A stretch of DNA of 64,000 nucleotides from Kytococcus aerolatus (GTDB lineage Bacteria; Actinomycetota; Actinomycetes; Actinomycetales; Dermatophilaceae), in contig NZ_FYEZ01000002.1 of the NCBI RefSeq assembly GCF_900187395.1, forward strand, positions 124,001 to 188,000, given 5' to 3'. The notes under the pieces were generated by a model, which did no database searches, was not told the origin of the DNA, and saw only the letters and a program-made list of their open reading frames with translations. Position 1 is the stretch's first letter, and each line of letters starts with the position of its first letter. A program made the position numbers and the translations under genes. Below are positions 42,702 through 51,132 of the stretch, in pieces.

Positions 42702-44417
42702 TCAGGCGGTCAGGGAGCCGCGCAGCCAGACGGTGTGGTCCCGCTCCACGCGCGTGGCCTGCGAGGGGCCGCCGGTGAGGCTGTCCAGGAGCACCTCGGC
42801 GCCCTCGGGGAGCTCGACGCCCTCGCCGGCGGTCACCGTCACGACGGTCACCGGGGCGTCGGCCGGACCGGCCTGGAAGGCCAGGACGTCCTCACCGAAG
42901 CCGTCCACGAAGGACAACCCGCCGGTGGCGGTGCCCAGCTCGTGGCGCAGCGTGAGCATCCGCCGGTAGAGCTCCAGCGTGGAACCCTCGGCGCCGGTCT
43001 GCTGGTCCACCGCGAGGCGGCCGTAGGACTCCGGCTGGGGCAGCCAGGTCTCCCCGGTCGGCCCGAAGCCGTGGCCGGGCGCCTCGGCCTCCCACGGCAT
43101 CGGCACGCGGCAGCCGTCGCGGCCCACCTGCTCCTCGGCCGTGCCGCGGGTGCGGTGCCAGGCCGGGTCCTGCCGGGCGTCGGGGTCCATCGTCGTGTGC
43201 TCCGGCAGACCCAGCTCCTCGCCGTAGTACAGGTAGGACGAGCCGGGCAGGGCCAGCATCATCGCGGTGGCCGCCCGGGCCCGGCGCAGACCCAGCTCGG
43301 CGTCCGGCTGCGGGTCGTCGGCGCCGATGCCCTGCGGGCGCGGGGTACCCACCGGCAGGGCCAGCCGGGTGGCGTGGCGGATGACGTCGTGGTTGCTCAG
43401 CACCCAGGTGGTCGGGGCACCGACCCCGTCGTTCGTCTGGAGCGAGCGCTCGATGCAGGCGCGCAGGTCCGCCGCCCGCCACGGGGTCTCCAGGAAGTCG
43501 AAGTTGAACGCCTGGTGCATCTCGTCGGGGCGCACGTAGCGGGCCAGGCGGGAGGTCTCCGGCACCCAGGCCTCGGCGCACAGCACCCGGTCGCCCTCGT
43601 ACTCGGCGAGCACCTCGTGCCAGCGGCGGTAGATCTCGTGCACCTCGTCCTGGTCCCACATCGGTCCCTGGTTCGACGCGGTGTTCGCCCCGGCCATCGT
43701 GGCCACGGCGGAGAAGTCCGGCAGACCCTCGGCCTTCACCAGGCTGTGCGCCACGTCCACCCGGAAGCCGTCGACGCCACGGTCGAGCCAGAAGCGCAGC
43801 ACGCCCTCGAAGTACTCCCGGACCTCCGGGTTGCGCCAGTTGAAGTCCGGCTGCGAGGAGTCGAACAGGTGCAGGTACCACTGGCCGTCCTCCACCCGGG
43901 TCCAGGCGGCGCCGCCGAAGACCGAGCCCCAGTCGTTCGGCGGCTCCTCGCCGTTCTCACCCTTCCCGTCGCGGAACATGTAGCGCTCGCGCTCCGGGGA
44001 GCCGGGGCCGGCGGCCAGGGCAGCCCGGAACCACTCGTGCTGGTCCGAGGAGTGGTTCGGCACCAGGTCCACGATGACGCGCAGGTCCAGCTCGTGGGCG
44101 CGCGCGATGAAGGCGTCGGCATCGGCCAGGGTGCCGAAGATCGGGTCGATGTCGCAGTAGTCGGTGACGTCGTAGCCCGCGTCCTTCATGGGGGAGACGT
44201 AGAAGGGGCTCACCCAGACGGCGTCGACACCGAGGGCGGCCAGGTGGTCCAGGCGGGCGGTCGTGCCCGGCAGGTCGCCCAGGCCGTCGCCGTCCGAGTC
44301 GGCCCAAGAGCGCGGATAGATCTGGTAGATCACCGCGCTGCGCCACCACTCGGAGGCGGTGGCGGGGGCGTGGACGAGGGGACCGGTGGTCAGGAGGTTC
44401 TCAGTCACACGTCCCAT
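42702..44417 (-). CDS. GH13 alpha-glucosidase (oligo-1,6-glucosidase-like)
   Basis: A 571-residue glycoside hydrolase of family 13. Conserved regions in order: DLVPNHSSDQHEWF (region I), DGFRVDVAHSLVK (nucleophile Asp), LCAEAWVPE (acid/base Glu) and WVLSNHDVIRHATR (transition-state Asp). SVFGGAAWTRV and WYLHLFDSSQPDFNWRNPEV are typical of oligo-1,6- and alpha-glucosidases that cut small maltose-type sugars inside the cell. No signal peptide. ATG at 44417 chosen; a GTG nine bases later is possible. Confidence 0.92.
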   Translation of the reverse strand: MGRVTENLLTTGPLVHAPATASEWWRSAVIYQIYPRSWADSDGDGLGDLPGTTARLDHLAALGVDAVWVSPFYVSPMKDAGYDVTDYCDIDPIFGTLADADAFIARAHELDLRVIVDLVPNHSSDQHEWFRAALAAGPGSPERERYMFRDGKGENGEEPPNDWGSVFGGAAWTRVEDGQWYLHLFDSSQPDFNWRNPEVREYFEGVLRFWLDRGVDGFRVDVAHSLVKAEGLPDFSAVATMAGANTASNQGPMWDQDEVHEIYRRWHEVLAEYEGDRVLCAEAWVPETSRLARYVRPDEMHQAFNFDFLETPWRAADLRACIERSLQTNDGVGAPTTWVLSNHDVIRHATRLALPVGTPRPQGIGADDPQPDAELGLRRARAATAMMLALPGSSYLYYGEELGLPEHTTMDPDARQDPAWHRTRGTAEEQVGRDGCRVPMPWEAEAPGHGFGPTGETWLPQPESYGRLAVDQQTGAEGSTLELYRRMLTLRHELGTATGGLSFVDGFGEDVLAFQAGPADAPVTVVTVTAGEGVELPEGAEVLLDSLTGGPSQATRVERDHTVWLRGSLTA

Positions 44418-44492
44418 TGTGGGCCAGTCGTCCCGCGGAGGGGCCACCTGGCCTCGGGTGTGACCAGTTCCTCACGGATCCCGCGCCGGGGC

Positions 44493-45035
44493 TCAGTCCT
44501 CGAGGCGGCGGACGCTCAGCCGGGGACGCGGCACCTCGGTGCTCGAGCGCACCGGCGGGGACTCCGGGGTGGCCTCCGGGTCCTCCAGGGTGTTCACCAT
44601 CGCCTGGGCCGAGCGCAGGAAGTAGCTGCGCATCATCCCCGCAGCCGGCTCCGGCAGGTCGAGCTGCTCCATCGCACCGAGCATGTGCCGCAGCCAGCGG
44701 TCCCGCTGGGTGGGAGTCACCGCGAAGTCGACGTGCCGCATGCGCAGGCGCGGGTGGCCCCGCAGCTGCGAGTAGGTGGTGGGCCCGCCGAAGAACTGCT
44801 CGAGGAACATGCGCAGCCGCTCCTCGGCCGGGCCGAGGTCCTCCTCGGGGTACATGTCGCGCAGCGGCGGGTCGGCGGCGACGCCCTCGTAGAACAGGCG
44901 GGTGAGTCGCACGAAGGTCTCGTGCCCGCCGACCATCTCGTAGACGGTCTGCGGGGCCTCCTGGCCACCGGGGGCGGTCGTGTCGGCGGGGGTGCTCCCG
45001 ACCGAGGGAGTGGGGTCGTCAGCGGGGCGGCTCAT
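44493..45035 (-). CDS. glbO: Truncated hemoglobin, GlbO type (group II)
   Basis: A 180-residue protein with a globin core at about 30-145: TVYEMVGGHETFVRLTRLFYEGVAADPPLRDMYPEEDLGPAEERLRMFLEQFFGG. The block TYSQLRGHPRLRMRHVDFAV supplies the proximal His region (H before F) and RDRWLRHMLGAM the following helix, with Trp at the G8 site typical of group II. It binds oxygen or peroxide. It has extra N- and C-terminal tails. Its start overlaps the end of the mscS-like gene by 17 bases. Confidence 0.93.
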   Translation of the reverse strand: MSRPADDPTPSVGSTPADTTAPGGQEAPQTVYEMVGGHETFVRLTRLFYEGVAADPPLRDMYPEEDLGPAEERLRMFLEQFFGGPTTYSQLRGHPRLRMRHVDFAVTPTQRDRWLRHMLGAMEQLDLPEPAAGMMRSYFLRSAQAMVNTLEDPEATPESPPVRSSTEVPRPRLSVRRLED

Positions 45036-45921
45036 GGCCCCAGTCTCGCACCGGCGGTCCGGGCACCCCCGCGGCGTCCAGGGCCGCCTTCGCCGCCTGC
45101 CGGATCTCCCGGGCCGCCGCGTACTGCTGGCCCGGCACGCAGTCGGCCAGCACCCGGACGGTGAACATGCCGTCTCGCACGTCCTGCAGGCCAGCCACCG
45201 TCGGCCCGTCCCGGAAGGTGCCGGCGGAGCGTTCGCGCAGCCCGACCATCGCCTCGGTGAGCAGGTCGATGACGCGGCCCGGGTCGGCGCTGTAGGCCAC
45301 CGGCACGTCCACGGTCACCACCGGGGCGCCCTGGCTGGTGTTGCCCACCCGCAGGATCTCGCCGTTGCGGATGTACCAGACCACCCCGTCGGCGGCCCGC
45401 AGCCGGGTGACGCGGAGGGTGACCTCCTCCACCTCGCCGGCGGCCTCGCCGAGGTCCACCCAGTCGCCCACGCCGTACTGGTCCTCCACCATGAGCATCA
45501 CGCCGCTGATGACGTCCTTCACGAGCGACTGCGCGCCGAAGCCGATCGCCAGGCCGCCGATGCCGGCGCTGGCCAGCAGCGGGGCCAGCGGGAGGCCCAC
45601 CTGGTCGGCCAGCATGAGGATGGCCACGGTGGCGATGGTCACCGAGGCCACGCTGCGCAGCAGGCTGGAGAGGGCCAGTGCCCGCTGGCGTCGACGCTCA
45701 CGCCCGAGCGGCCCGCCCGCGCCGTGCTCGTCGACCATCCACCGGGTGAGCCGGGCGATGAGCCGCCGCGCCAGGGCACGCAGCACGAGGGCCCCGACGA
45801 CGATGAGGACGATCGCCAGCCCGTGGCCGAGCAGCCAGGAACCGACCCGGTCGCCGACCGCCTGCACCCGGGGGTCCAGGGCGGGCAGGAGGCCGACGGC
45901 GGGTCCGGTCAGCGGGTTCAT
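45019..45921 (-). CDS. MscS-family mechanosensitive channel
   Basis: A 300-residue channel that opens under membrane tension. Three membrane helices: GLAIVLIVVGALVLRALARR, SVTIATVAILMLADQVG, and the pore helix LLASAGIGGLAIGFGAQSLVKDVISG. The beta domain follows (MLMVEDQYGVGDWVDLGEAAGEVEEVTLRVTRLR). An ATG at 45921 gives the normal length. It lies 22 bases after the pepN stop and overlaps glbO, so these three minus-strand genes may be one transcript. Confidence 0.92.
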   Translation of the reverse strand: MNPLTGPAVGLLPALDPRVQAVGDRVGSWLLGHGLAIVLIVVGALVLRALARRLIARLTRWMVDEHGAGGPLGRERRRQRALALSSLLRSVASVTIATVAILMLADQVGLPLAPLLASAGIGGLAIGFGAQSLVKDVISGVMLMVEDQYGVGDWVDLGEAAGEVEEVTLRVTRLRAADGVVWYIRNGEILRVGNTSQGAPVVTVDVPVAYSADPGRVIDLLTEAMVGLRERSAGTFRDGPTVAGLQDVRDGMFTVRVLADCVPGQQYAAAREIRQAAKAALDAAGVPGPPVRDWGHEPPR

Positions 45922-45943
45922 CGAGCTCAGCGGGGGCAGCGCC

Positions 45944-48517
45944 TCAGCAGGACGCGTCGAAGCGCTGGGCGGCCAGCGCGCGGATCGTGCCGTCGCGGTT
46001 CTCCGCGATGACGCGGCGCAGCGCACCGGAGGCACCCGGCTGGCTGTCGAGCCAGCTGTTGGCCGCGTCCACCAGCTCCTGGGTCACCAGGGCGTGCGGG
46101 TAGAAGCCGCCGGCGATCGCCTCGGCGATTGCGTGGGTGCGCTCGTCCCACATCGCCCCCACCTGCTCGAAGTAGGGGGCCACGAAGGGCTCCAGGTCGG
46201 CCGGGTCGGCCACCCGCTGCCAGCCGGCCCCGGTGGCTACGACCTCGGCGTTGGGCAGCGAGGGGGAACCCCAGACGGCATCCCACGCGGCCCGCTTGCT
46301 CGCGGCGTCCGGCCGGGCGGCACGGGCCCGGGCCAGGCGCTCGGCGCCCGACGCGGTCCGGTCCCGCTCGCCCTCCAGGAGGAGGGCGTCCTCGGTGAGC
46401 GCCCCGTTCTTCGCCAGACCGGTGACCAGGGCCCAGCGCATGTCGGTGTCGATCGGCAGGCCCGGCAGCTCCTCGGTGCCGTCCACGAGGGCCTGCAGGA
46501 AGCGCACGTCCTCCTCGCCGACGGCCGCGGCGGCCCAGGCGGTCGCCAGCTGCAGCTGCAGGTCGGATCCCGGGGCGGCCTCGCGGACCATCCGGCGCAG
46601 CTCGGCGGCCAGGTGGTGGGCGGCCTCCTGCCGGTGCTCGGGGGCCACGTAGCGGGAGGCGGCGGCCTCCATCTGCGAGAGCAGGATCCGCACCAGGGTG
46701 GAGTCGGTCTCCCCGGGCAGAGCGCGCAGGGCCAGCGCGAGGAAGTCGCGGGCGGACATCTGGGCGTCGCGGGTCATGTCCCAGGCGGCGCCCAGCACCA
46801 CGGCGCGCGGCAGCGAGCTCGTGAAGGCGTCGACGTGGGCGGTCGCGGTGGCCAGGCTCACCTCGTCCAGGCGCACCTTGGCGTAGCCCAGGTCGTCGTC
46901 GTTGAGCAGCAGCAGGCCGGGGCGCTTCCGGCCCACCAGCTGCGGCAGCTCGGTGCGCTCGCCCTCGACGTCGAGCTCCCAGCGGTCGGTGCGGACCAGC
47001 TCGTCGTCCTGCAGGTCGTAGGCGCCGACCGCGATCCGGTGCGGGCGCAGCGTGGGCAGCACCGCGGTGGCGGTCTGCAGGATCGTGGCGGCGGTGACGG
47101 TCCCGTCGGTGTCGGCCTCGACGACCGGGGTGAGGGTGTTGACCCCGGCGGTCTCCAGCCAGGCCGCCACCCAGGGGGCCAGGTCGCGCCCGGAGGTGGC
47201 CTCCAGGTGGCGCATGAGGTCCACCAGGGTGGTGTTGCCCCACTGGTGCTCGCGGAAGTAGCTGCGCAGCCCCTCGCGGAACTCGTCCTCACCCACGTAG
47301 GCGACGAGCTGCTTGAGCACGCTGGCACCCTTGGCGTAGGTGATGCCGTCGAAGTTCACCTCGACGTCGGCCAGGTCGCGGATCTCCGCGACGATCGGGT
47401 GCGTGGAGGAGAGCTGGTCCTGGTGGTAGGCCCAGGTCTTCTCGCTGATCGCGAAGGTGGTCCAGGCGGTCTCCCACTGGGTGGCCTCGGTCTGGCAGGT
47501 GGTGGACGCCCACTCGGCGAAGGACTCGTTGAGCCACAGGTCGTTCCACCACTTCATGGTCACCAGGTTGCCGAACCACATGTGGGCCAGCTCGTGCAGC
47601 ACGGTGAGGGCGCGGCGCTCCACCAGGGAGTCCGGCACGGCCGAGCGGAAGACGTAGATCTCGGCGAAGGTCACGCAGCCGGCGTTCTCCATCGCTCCCA
47701 TGTTGTACTCGGGCGTGAAGATCTGGTCGTACTTCGTGAAGGGGTAGGGCTGGTCGAAGTACTCCTCGTAGAAGCCGAAGCCGGCCTTGGTGATGGCGAA
47801 GATGTTCTCCGCGTCGAGGTGCTCCTGCAGGCTCCGGCGGGCAAGGACGCCCAGCTCCACGATGCCCCGGCGGGTCTCCACCCGGTCCCCGCGGCGGATG
47901 TACGGGCCGGCCACCAGGGCCGTGATGTAGCAGGACATCCGGGGGGTGGGGGCGAAGGTCCAGGTGGCGCACTCCACCGGGGTGTCCCCGGTGAGGGTGC
48001 CCATGCCGGCCGGCTCGGGGGCCGGGGTCGGCTCGTTGGAGACGACCTCCCAGTGCGCCGGGGCGGTCACGGTGAACTGGAAGGTCGCCTTGAGGTCCGG
48101 CTGGTCGAAGACCGGGAACATGCGGCGGCAGTCGGCCACCTCGAACTGGGTGTAGAGGTACACCTCGCCGTCGGCGGGGTCCACGAAGCGGTGGAGGCCC
48201 TCCCCGGTGTTCATGTAGCGCCCCACGCCCTCGATCTCGAGCTCGTGCTCGCCCGGGGTCAGGCCCGTCACCGGGAGGCGCGCGCCGTCGAAGGTGCTCG
48301 TGTCCAGCGCGATCCCGTCGAGCGCGGCGGAGGTCACCGAGTCGCCGATGAAGTCCACGAAGGTCGCGCCGGCCTCGTGGCAGGTGAGCACGATCCGTGA
48401 CCGGGTCGCGAACGTGGTGGGGCCGGTGGTGACGTCCACCTCCACCTCGTAGGAGGTGACCTCCAGGAGCGAGGAGCGCTGCATCGCCTCGTCGCGGGTC
48501 AGGTTCTTGCCGGGCAC
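45944..48517 (-). CDS. pepN: Aminopeptidase N (M1 metallopeptidase)
   Basis: An 857-residue zinc aminopeptidase. GAMENAGCVTF (substrate N-terminus recognition) and LHELAHMWFGNLVTMKWWNDLWLNESFAEW (HExxH-x18-E zinc site) are complete. The C-terminal ERAP1-like helical domain covers residues 520-850. The GTG at 48517, with GGAGG 5 bases before it, gives VPGKNLTRDEAMQRSSLLEV, the usual start of actinobacterial PepN. Cytoplasmic; frees amino acids from peptides. Confidence 0.95.
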   Translation of the reverse strand: MPGKNLTRDEAMQRSSLLEVTSYEVEVDVTTGPTTFATRSRIVLTCHEAGATFVDFIGDSVTSAALDGIALDTSTFDGARLPVTGLTPGEHELEIEGVGRYMNTGEGLHRFVDPADGEVYLYTQFEVADCRRMFPVFDQPDLKATFQFTVTAPAHWEVVSNEPTPAPEPAGMGTLTGDTPVECATWTFAPTPRMSCYITALVAGPYIRRGDRVETRRGIVELGVLARRSLQEHLDAENIFAITKAGFGFYEEYFDQPYPFTKYDQIFTPEYNMGAMENAGCVTFAEIYVFRSAVPDSLVERRALTVLHELAHMWFGNLVTMKWWNDLWLNESFAEWASTTCQTEATQWETAWTTFAISEKTWAYHQDQLSSTHPIVAEIRDLADVEVNFDGITYAKGASVLKQLVAYVGEDEFREGLRSYFREHQWGNTTLVDLMRHLEATSGRDLAPWVAAWLETAGVNTLTPVVEADTDGTVTAATILQTATAVLPTLRPHRIAVGAYDLQDDELVRTDRWELDVEGERTELPQLVGRKRPGLLLLNDDDLGYAKVRLDEVSLATATAHVDAFTSSLPRAVVLGAAWDMTRDAQMSARDFLALALRALPGETDSTLVRILLSQMEAAASRYVAPEHRQEAAHHLAAELRRMVREAAPGSDLQLQLATAWAAAAVGEEDVRFLQALVDGTEELPGLPIDTDMRWALVTGLAKNGALTEDALLLEGERDRTASGAERLARARAARPDAASKRAAWDAVWGSPSLPNAEVVATGAGWQRVADPADLEPFVAPYFEQVGAMWDERTHAIAEAIAGGFYPHALVTQELVDAANSWLDSQPGASGALRRVIAENRDGTIRALAAQRFDASC

Positions 48518-48623
48518 GGGGACCTCCGGGGTGGTGGTGGCGGGACGGCCAGAGTGTTTCACGGATGTGTCGATCATCACGTCCCCGGCCGAGCGGGCGG
48601 GGCCGGCTGGCAGGATGGGGTCC

Positions 48624-49274
48624 ATGACTGCTGAGGCCACGACCCGCACGCCCGTCGAGATGTTCTTCGACCCGACCTGCCCATGGGCCTGGATGACCAG
48701 CCGGTGGCTCCAGGAGGCCGCCGAGCTGCGCGACCTGGACGTCACCTGGTCGCTCATGTCGCTCGCCGCGCTCAACGAGGGGCGCGACCTGCCGGAGGAC
48801 TACGCCACAGCCATGGACCACGCCTGGGGGCCGGCGCGCGTGATCTCGGCGGCCGTCGCCGCCCACGGCCAGGAGGTCTCCAAGCCCCTGTACGACGCGA
48901 TGGGGGAGCGCTTCCACCCCGGCGGTCGGGGGAACGTGGAGGAGGGGCCGGCCGTCATCGCCGAGTCGCTCGCCGAGGTGGGGCTCCCGGCAGAGCTGGC
49001 CGAGGTGGCCTTCCCAGAGGGCGTCGGCACGGTGCCGGAGGACGAGATCACCGCCGACCTGCGGACCCGCCAGCAGCGCGTCGTCGACCTGGTCGGCGGC
49101 GAGGTGGGCACGCCCGTCATCGCCCTGGAGGGCACCGCCTTCTTCGGCCCCGTCGTGACCCCCGCCCCCACGGGCGCGGAGGCGGCCCGCCTCTGGGACG
49201 GCTGCGTGCTCGTGGCCTCGACCCCCGGCTTCTACGAGCTGAAGCGCACCCGCGACGCCGGTCCGCAGTTCTGA
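48624..49274 (+). CDS. Rv2466c-like DsbA-fold oxidoreductase, resolving Cys replaced
   Basis: A 216-residue protein with the DsbA-like fold. FFDPTCPWAWMTSRWLQEAA, LMSLAALNEGRDLPEDY, AWGPARVISAAVAAHG, GTPVIALEGTAFFGPV and FYELKRTRDAGPQF line up block by block with mycobacterial Rv2466c, a mycothiol-dependent reductase that activates nitro prodrugs. There the active site is CPWC; here it is CPWA, leaving one cysteine. A monothiol mechanism with mycothiol is still feasible. Divergent from pepN. Confidence 0.88.
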   Translation: MTAEATTRTPVEMFFDPTCPWAWMTSRWLQEAAELRDLDVTWSLMSLAALNEGRDLPEDYATAMDHAWGPARVISAAVAAHGQEVSKPLYDAMGERFHPGGRGNVEEGPAVIAESLAEVGLPAELAEVAFPEGVGTVPEDEITADLRTRQQRVVDLVGGEVGTPVIALEGTAFFGPVVTPAPTGAEAARLWDGCVLVASTPGFYELKRTRDAGPQF

Positions 49275-49361
49275 GCCTTCCGGGGGGCGTCCGCCCGCCA
49301 GGGGCCCGTCCCCTGATCCGCTGATCCCCGCACGAACCGCCGAACTGACGAGGAGCACGTC

Positions 49362-49844
49362 GTGCCCGAGCCCACCCCTGCCCGCACCGTCCACATCGGG
49401 GGCGACCACGCCGCCTACGAGCTGCAGCGCGAGCTGGTCCGCTGGCTGGTCGAGGAGGGCCACCAGGTCGTCGACCACGGCCCGCTGGAGTACGACGCGG
49501 CCGACGACTACCCGGTCTTCGTGCTGCCGGCCGCCCGCGCCGTCGCCGCCGACCCGGAGGCGCGCGGCATCGTGCTGGGCGGCTCCGGGAACGGGGAGCA
49601 GATCGCGGCCAACAAGGTGGCCGGGGTGCGGGCCGCGCTGGCCTCCTCGCCGGAGCTGGCCGCCCTGGCCCGCCAGCACAACGATGCCCGGATCGTGAGC
49701 ATCGGGGCCCGCTTCACGGACGTGGCCACCGCCCAGGAGATCGTGCGGGCCTTCCTGACCACGGAGTTCGAGGACGAGGAGCGCCACGCCCGCCGGGTGG
49801 CCATGCTCGAGGCCTACGAGGCCGACGGCACCCTCCCGGCCTGA
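49362..49844 (+). CDS. rpiB: Ribose-5-phosphate isomerase B
   Basis: A 160-residue sugar-phosphate isomerase of the pentose phosphate pathway. VHIGGDHAAYELQRELVRWL and GIVLGGSGNGEQIAANKVAGVRAAL are family blocks; the latter has the Glu of the actinobacterial type where others have Cys as the base. RQHNDARIVSIGARF contains the phosphate-binding region. GTG start after GAGGAG. Confidence 0.95.
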   Translation: MPEPTPARTVHIGGDHAAYELQRELVRWLVEEGHQVVDHGPLEYDAADDYPVFVLPAARAVAADPEARGIVLGGSGNGEQIAANKVAGVRAALASSPELAALARQHNDARIVSIGARFTDVATAQEIVRAFLTTEFEDEERHARRVAMLEAYEADGTLPA

Positions 49845-49993
49845 GCCCGGGAGCCCGGGGGGAGGCCCCCTCCGGGCACGGTTGCGCGGGTCCGGACCGT
49901 CCTGGCCCTCCTGGCTGGTGGGGCCGTCGGGGAGAGGCCCTCGAGGATCTCGCCGACCTTGTCCTTCATGCCGCCGGAGTCGTTCGTGGCCAT
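49814..49993 (-). pseudogene. Possible remnant of an MT0933-like small protein
   Basis: The minus strand reads MATNDSGGMKDKVGEILEGLSP and then turns into a low-complexity Arg/Pro tail that overlaps the end of rpiB. The first part mixes the opening (GMKDKAG) and closing (DKVGETLDGFSG) motifs of the intact paralogue at 50170-50370, as if the middle had been deleted. It may be a relic or a very short protein. Confidence 0.35.
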
Positions 49994-50119
49994 GGGGCCT
50001 ACTGGTGCTGTGGGGTGTGCGCGCCGAGCGGCGCGATCCGCGTCAGCCTCACACGCGGCCCGGCGGGGCAAGGCGATCTCCGGGGCAGGTGGGCTGCGGC
50101 GCTGCTGGAGCGGGAACGA

Positions 50120-50150
50120 CCGAGCCCCCGGAAGGGTTCCGGGGGCTCGG
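50120..50150. terminator. Hairpin terminator
   Basis: A 14-bp perfect stem (50120-50133 with 50137-50150), loop GGG, downstream of the MT0933-like gene on the minus strand. Confidence 0.85.
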
Positions 50151-50169
50151 TGCGGGGTGGTGCAGGGGG

Positions 50170-50370
50170 TCAGGCGTTCTGGTCGCCGGAGAAGCCGTCG
50201 AGGGTCTCACCGACCTTGTCCGCGCCCTGGTCGATCTTGTCGCCGTGCTTGCCGCCGGTCTTCTGGTCGGCCATGTCAGCGGCCTTGTCCAGGCCCGCGT
50301 CGGCCTTCTCCTTGTTGTCGTCGTAGGCCTGGCCGGCCTTGTCCTTCATGCCGTCGAGGTTCATGCCCAT
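50170..50370 (-). CDS. MT0933-like small antitoxin/stress protein
   Basis: A 66-residue, highly charged protein: MGMNLDGMKDKAGQAYDDN then KADAGLDKAADMADQKTGGKHGDKIDQGADKVGETLDGF. This is the MT0933/Rv0909 antitoxin-like pattern (also similar to CsbD stress proteins). No partner toxin is next to it, so an independent stress role is likely. A set of palindromes occupies its upstream region. Confidence 0.75.
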   Translation of the reverse strand: MGMNLDGMKDKAGQAYDDNKEKADAGLDKAADMADQKTGGKHGDKIDQGADKVGETLDGFSGDQNA

Positions 50371-50514
50371 GGTGTGCCTCCTGTGTTGCATCCGTCGGTC
50401 GGGCCCGTGGCCCGCGGTTCCTCACCACCCTCGCACAGGGGGCCGGAGGACACAAGGATGGGTGAGGGAGGCCACGTCGAGGGTTCGCCCTGGCCGTCGC
50501 CGCGCCACTGGGAG

Positions 50515-50733
50515 CAACCGGTCAACCCCGGGACTGTCGTGGGGTCAACCGGTTGCCTCCGGTCAGCCGCGGGGAGCAACTAGTTGACCCTGAGCGTGTC
50601 GAGCAGGGCCCGGGGAAGGAGCAGGTGGTGACCGGGCAGTCGAGAAGGTAACCGGTGCGCATCTCGTGCGTCATCGCGTGGCCGGATGCGGACCGGTACG
50701 CATGTGGACTGTCGGGCTGCGGACCGGTGCGCA
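50515..50733 (-). promoter_or_regulatory. Cluster of palindromic motifs upstream of the MT0933-like gene
   Basis: Three related sites lie in 72 bases: CAACCGGTCAACC (50515-50527), CAACCGGTTG (50546-50555) and CAACTAGTTG (50577-50586); the last two are perfect palindromes. Further up, ACCGGTGCGCA (50651), ACCGGTACGCA (50692) and ACCGGTGCGCA (50723) repeat. The 450-base gap between the small protein gene and tRNA-Gly holds no supported gene, so this is probably a regulator-binding region. Confidence 0.55.
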
Positions 50734-50822
50734 GGTCGTCGAGCGGGGCGGCCGAGAGGGGCACGGGTGCGCGCGTGGTCCGGAGGGAGGGAAGCGTCCG
50801 CTGCGGCTGGGGCAAGACGTGG

Positions 50823-50893
50823 AGCGGGCGACGGGAATCGAACCCGCACAACCAGTTTGGAAGACTGGGGCTCTACCATTGAGCTACGCCCGC
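50823..50893 (-). tRNA. tRNA-Gly (TCC)
   Basis: A 71-nt minus-strand tRNA: acceptor GCGGGCG with CGCCCGC, anticodon loop CTTCCAA (anticodon TCC) closed by CCAGT/ACTGG, discriminator T. CCA is not encoded. Confidence 0.97.
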
Positions 50894-50988
50894 AGGACAT
50901 CCGCCGGATCCTTTCCCGAGCCGCTAGGCGGACGGGTTGGTGGCGAACGACCGGCAGCGTACCCTACGCCGGTCCCCATTCCGGGTGA

Positions 50989-51062
50989 CGGGGTATGGCG
51001 CAGTTTGGTAGCGCGTCCGCTTTGGGAGCGGAAGGCCGCCGGTTCGAATCCGGCTACCCCGA
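50989..51062 (+). tRNA. tRNA-Pro (TGG)
   Basis: A 74-nt tRNA: acceptor CGGGGTA with TACCCCG, anticodon loop TTTGGGA (anticodon TGG) on a TCCGC/GCGGA stem, discriminator A. CCA follows in the genome at 51063-51065. It lies 70 bases before tig. Confidence 0.97.
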
Positions 51063-51132
51063 CCACCTAGCATGACCAGCCAACGCAGGGTCGACGACCG
51101 CCCCTGCCCCCCACGCAACGGAGACGAGAGAC

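Noticed and set aside
45338-48400. A 1020-codon plus-strand frame opposite pepN and mscS
   Set aside because: Low-complexity shadow of PepN, which has complete catalytic motifs on the other strand.
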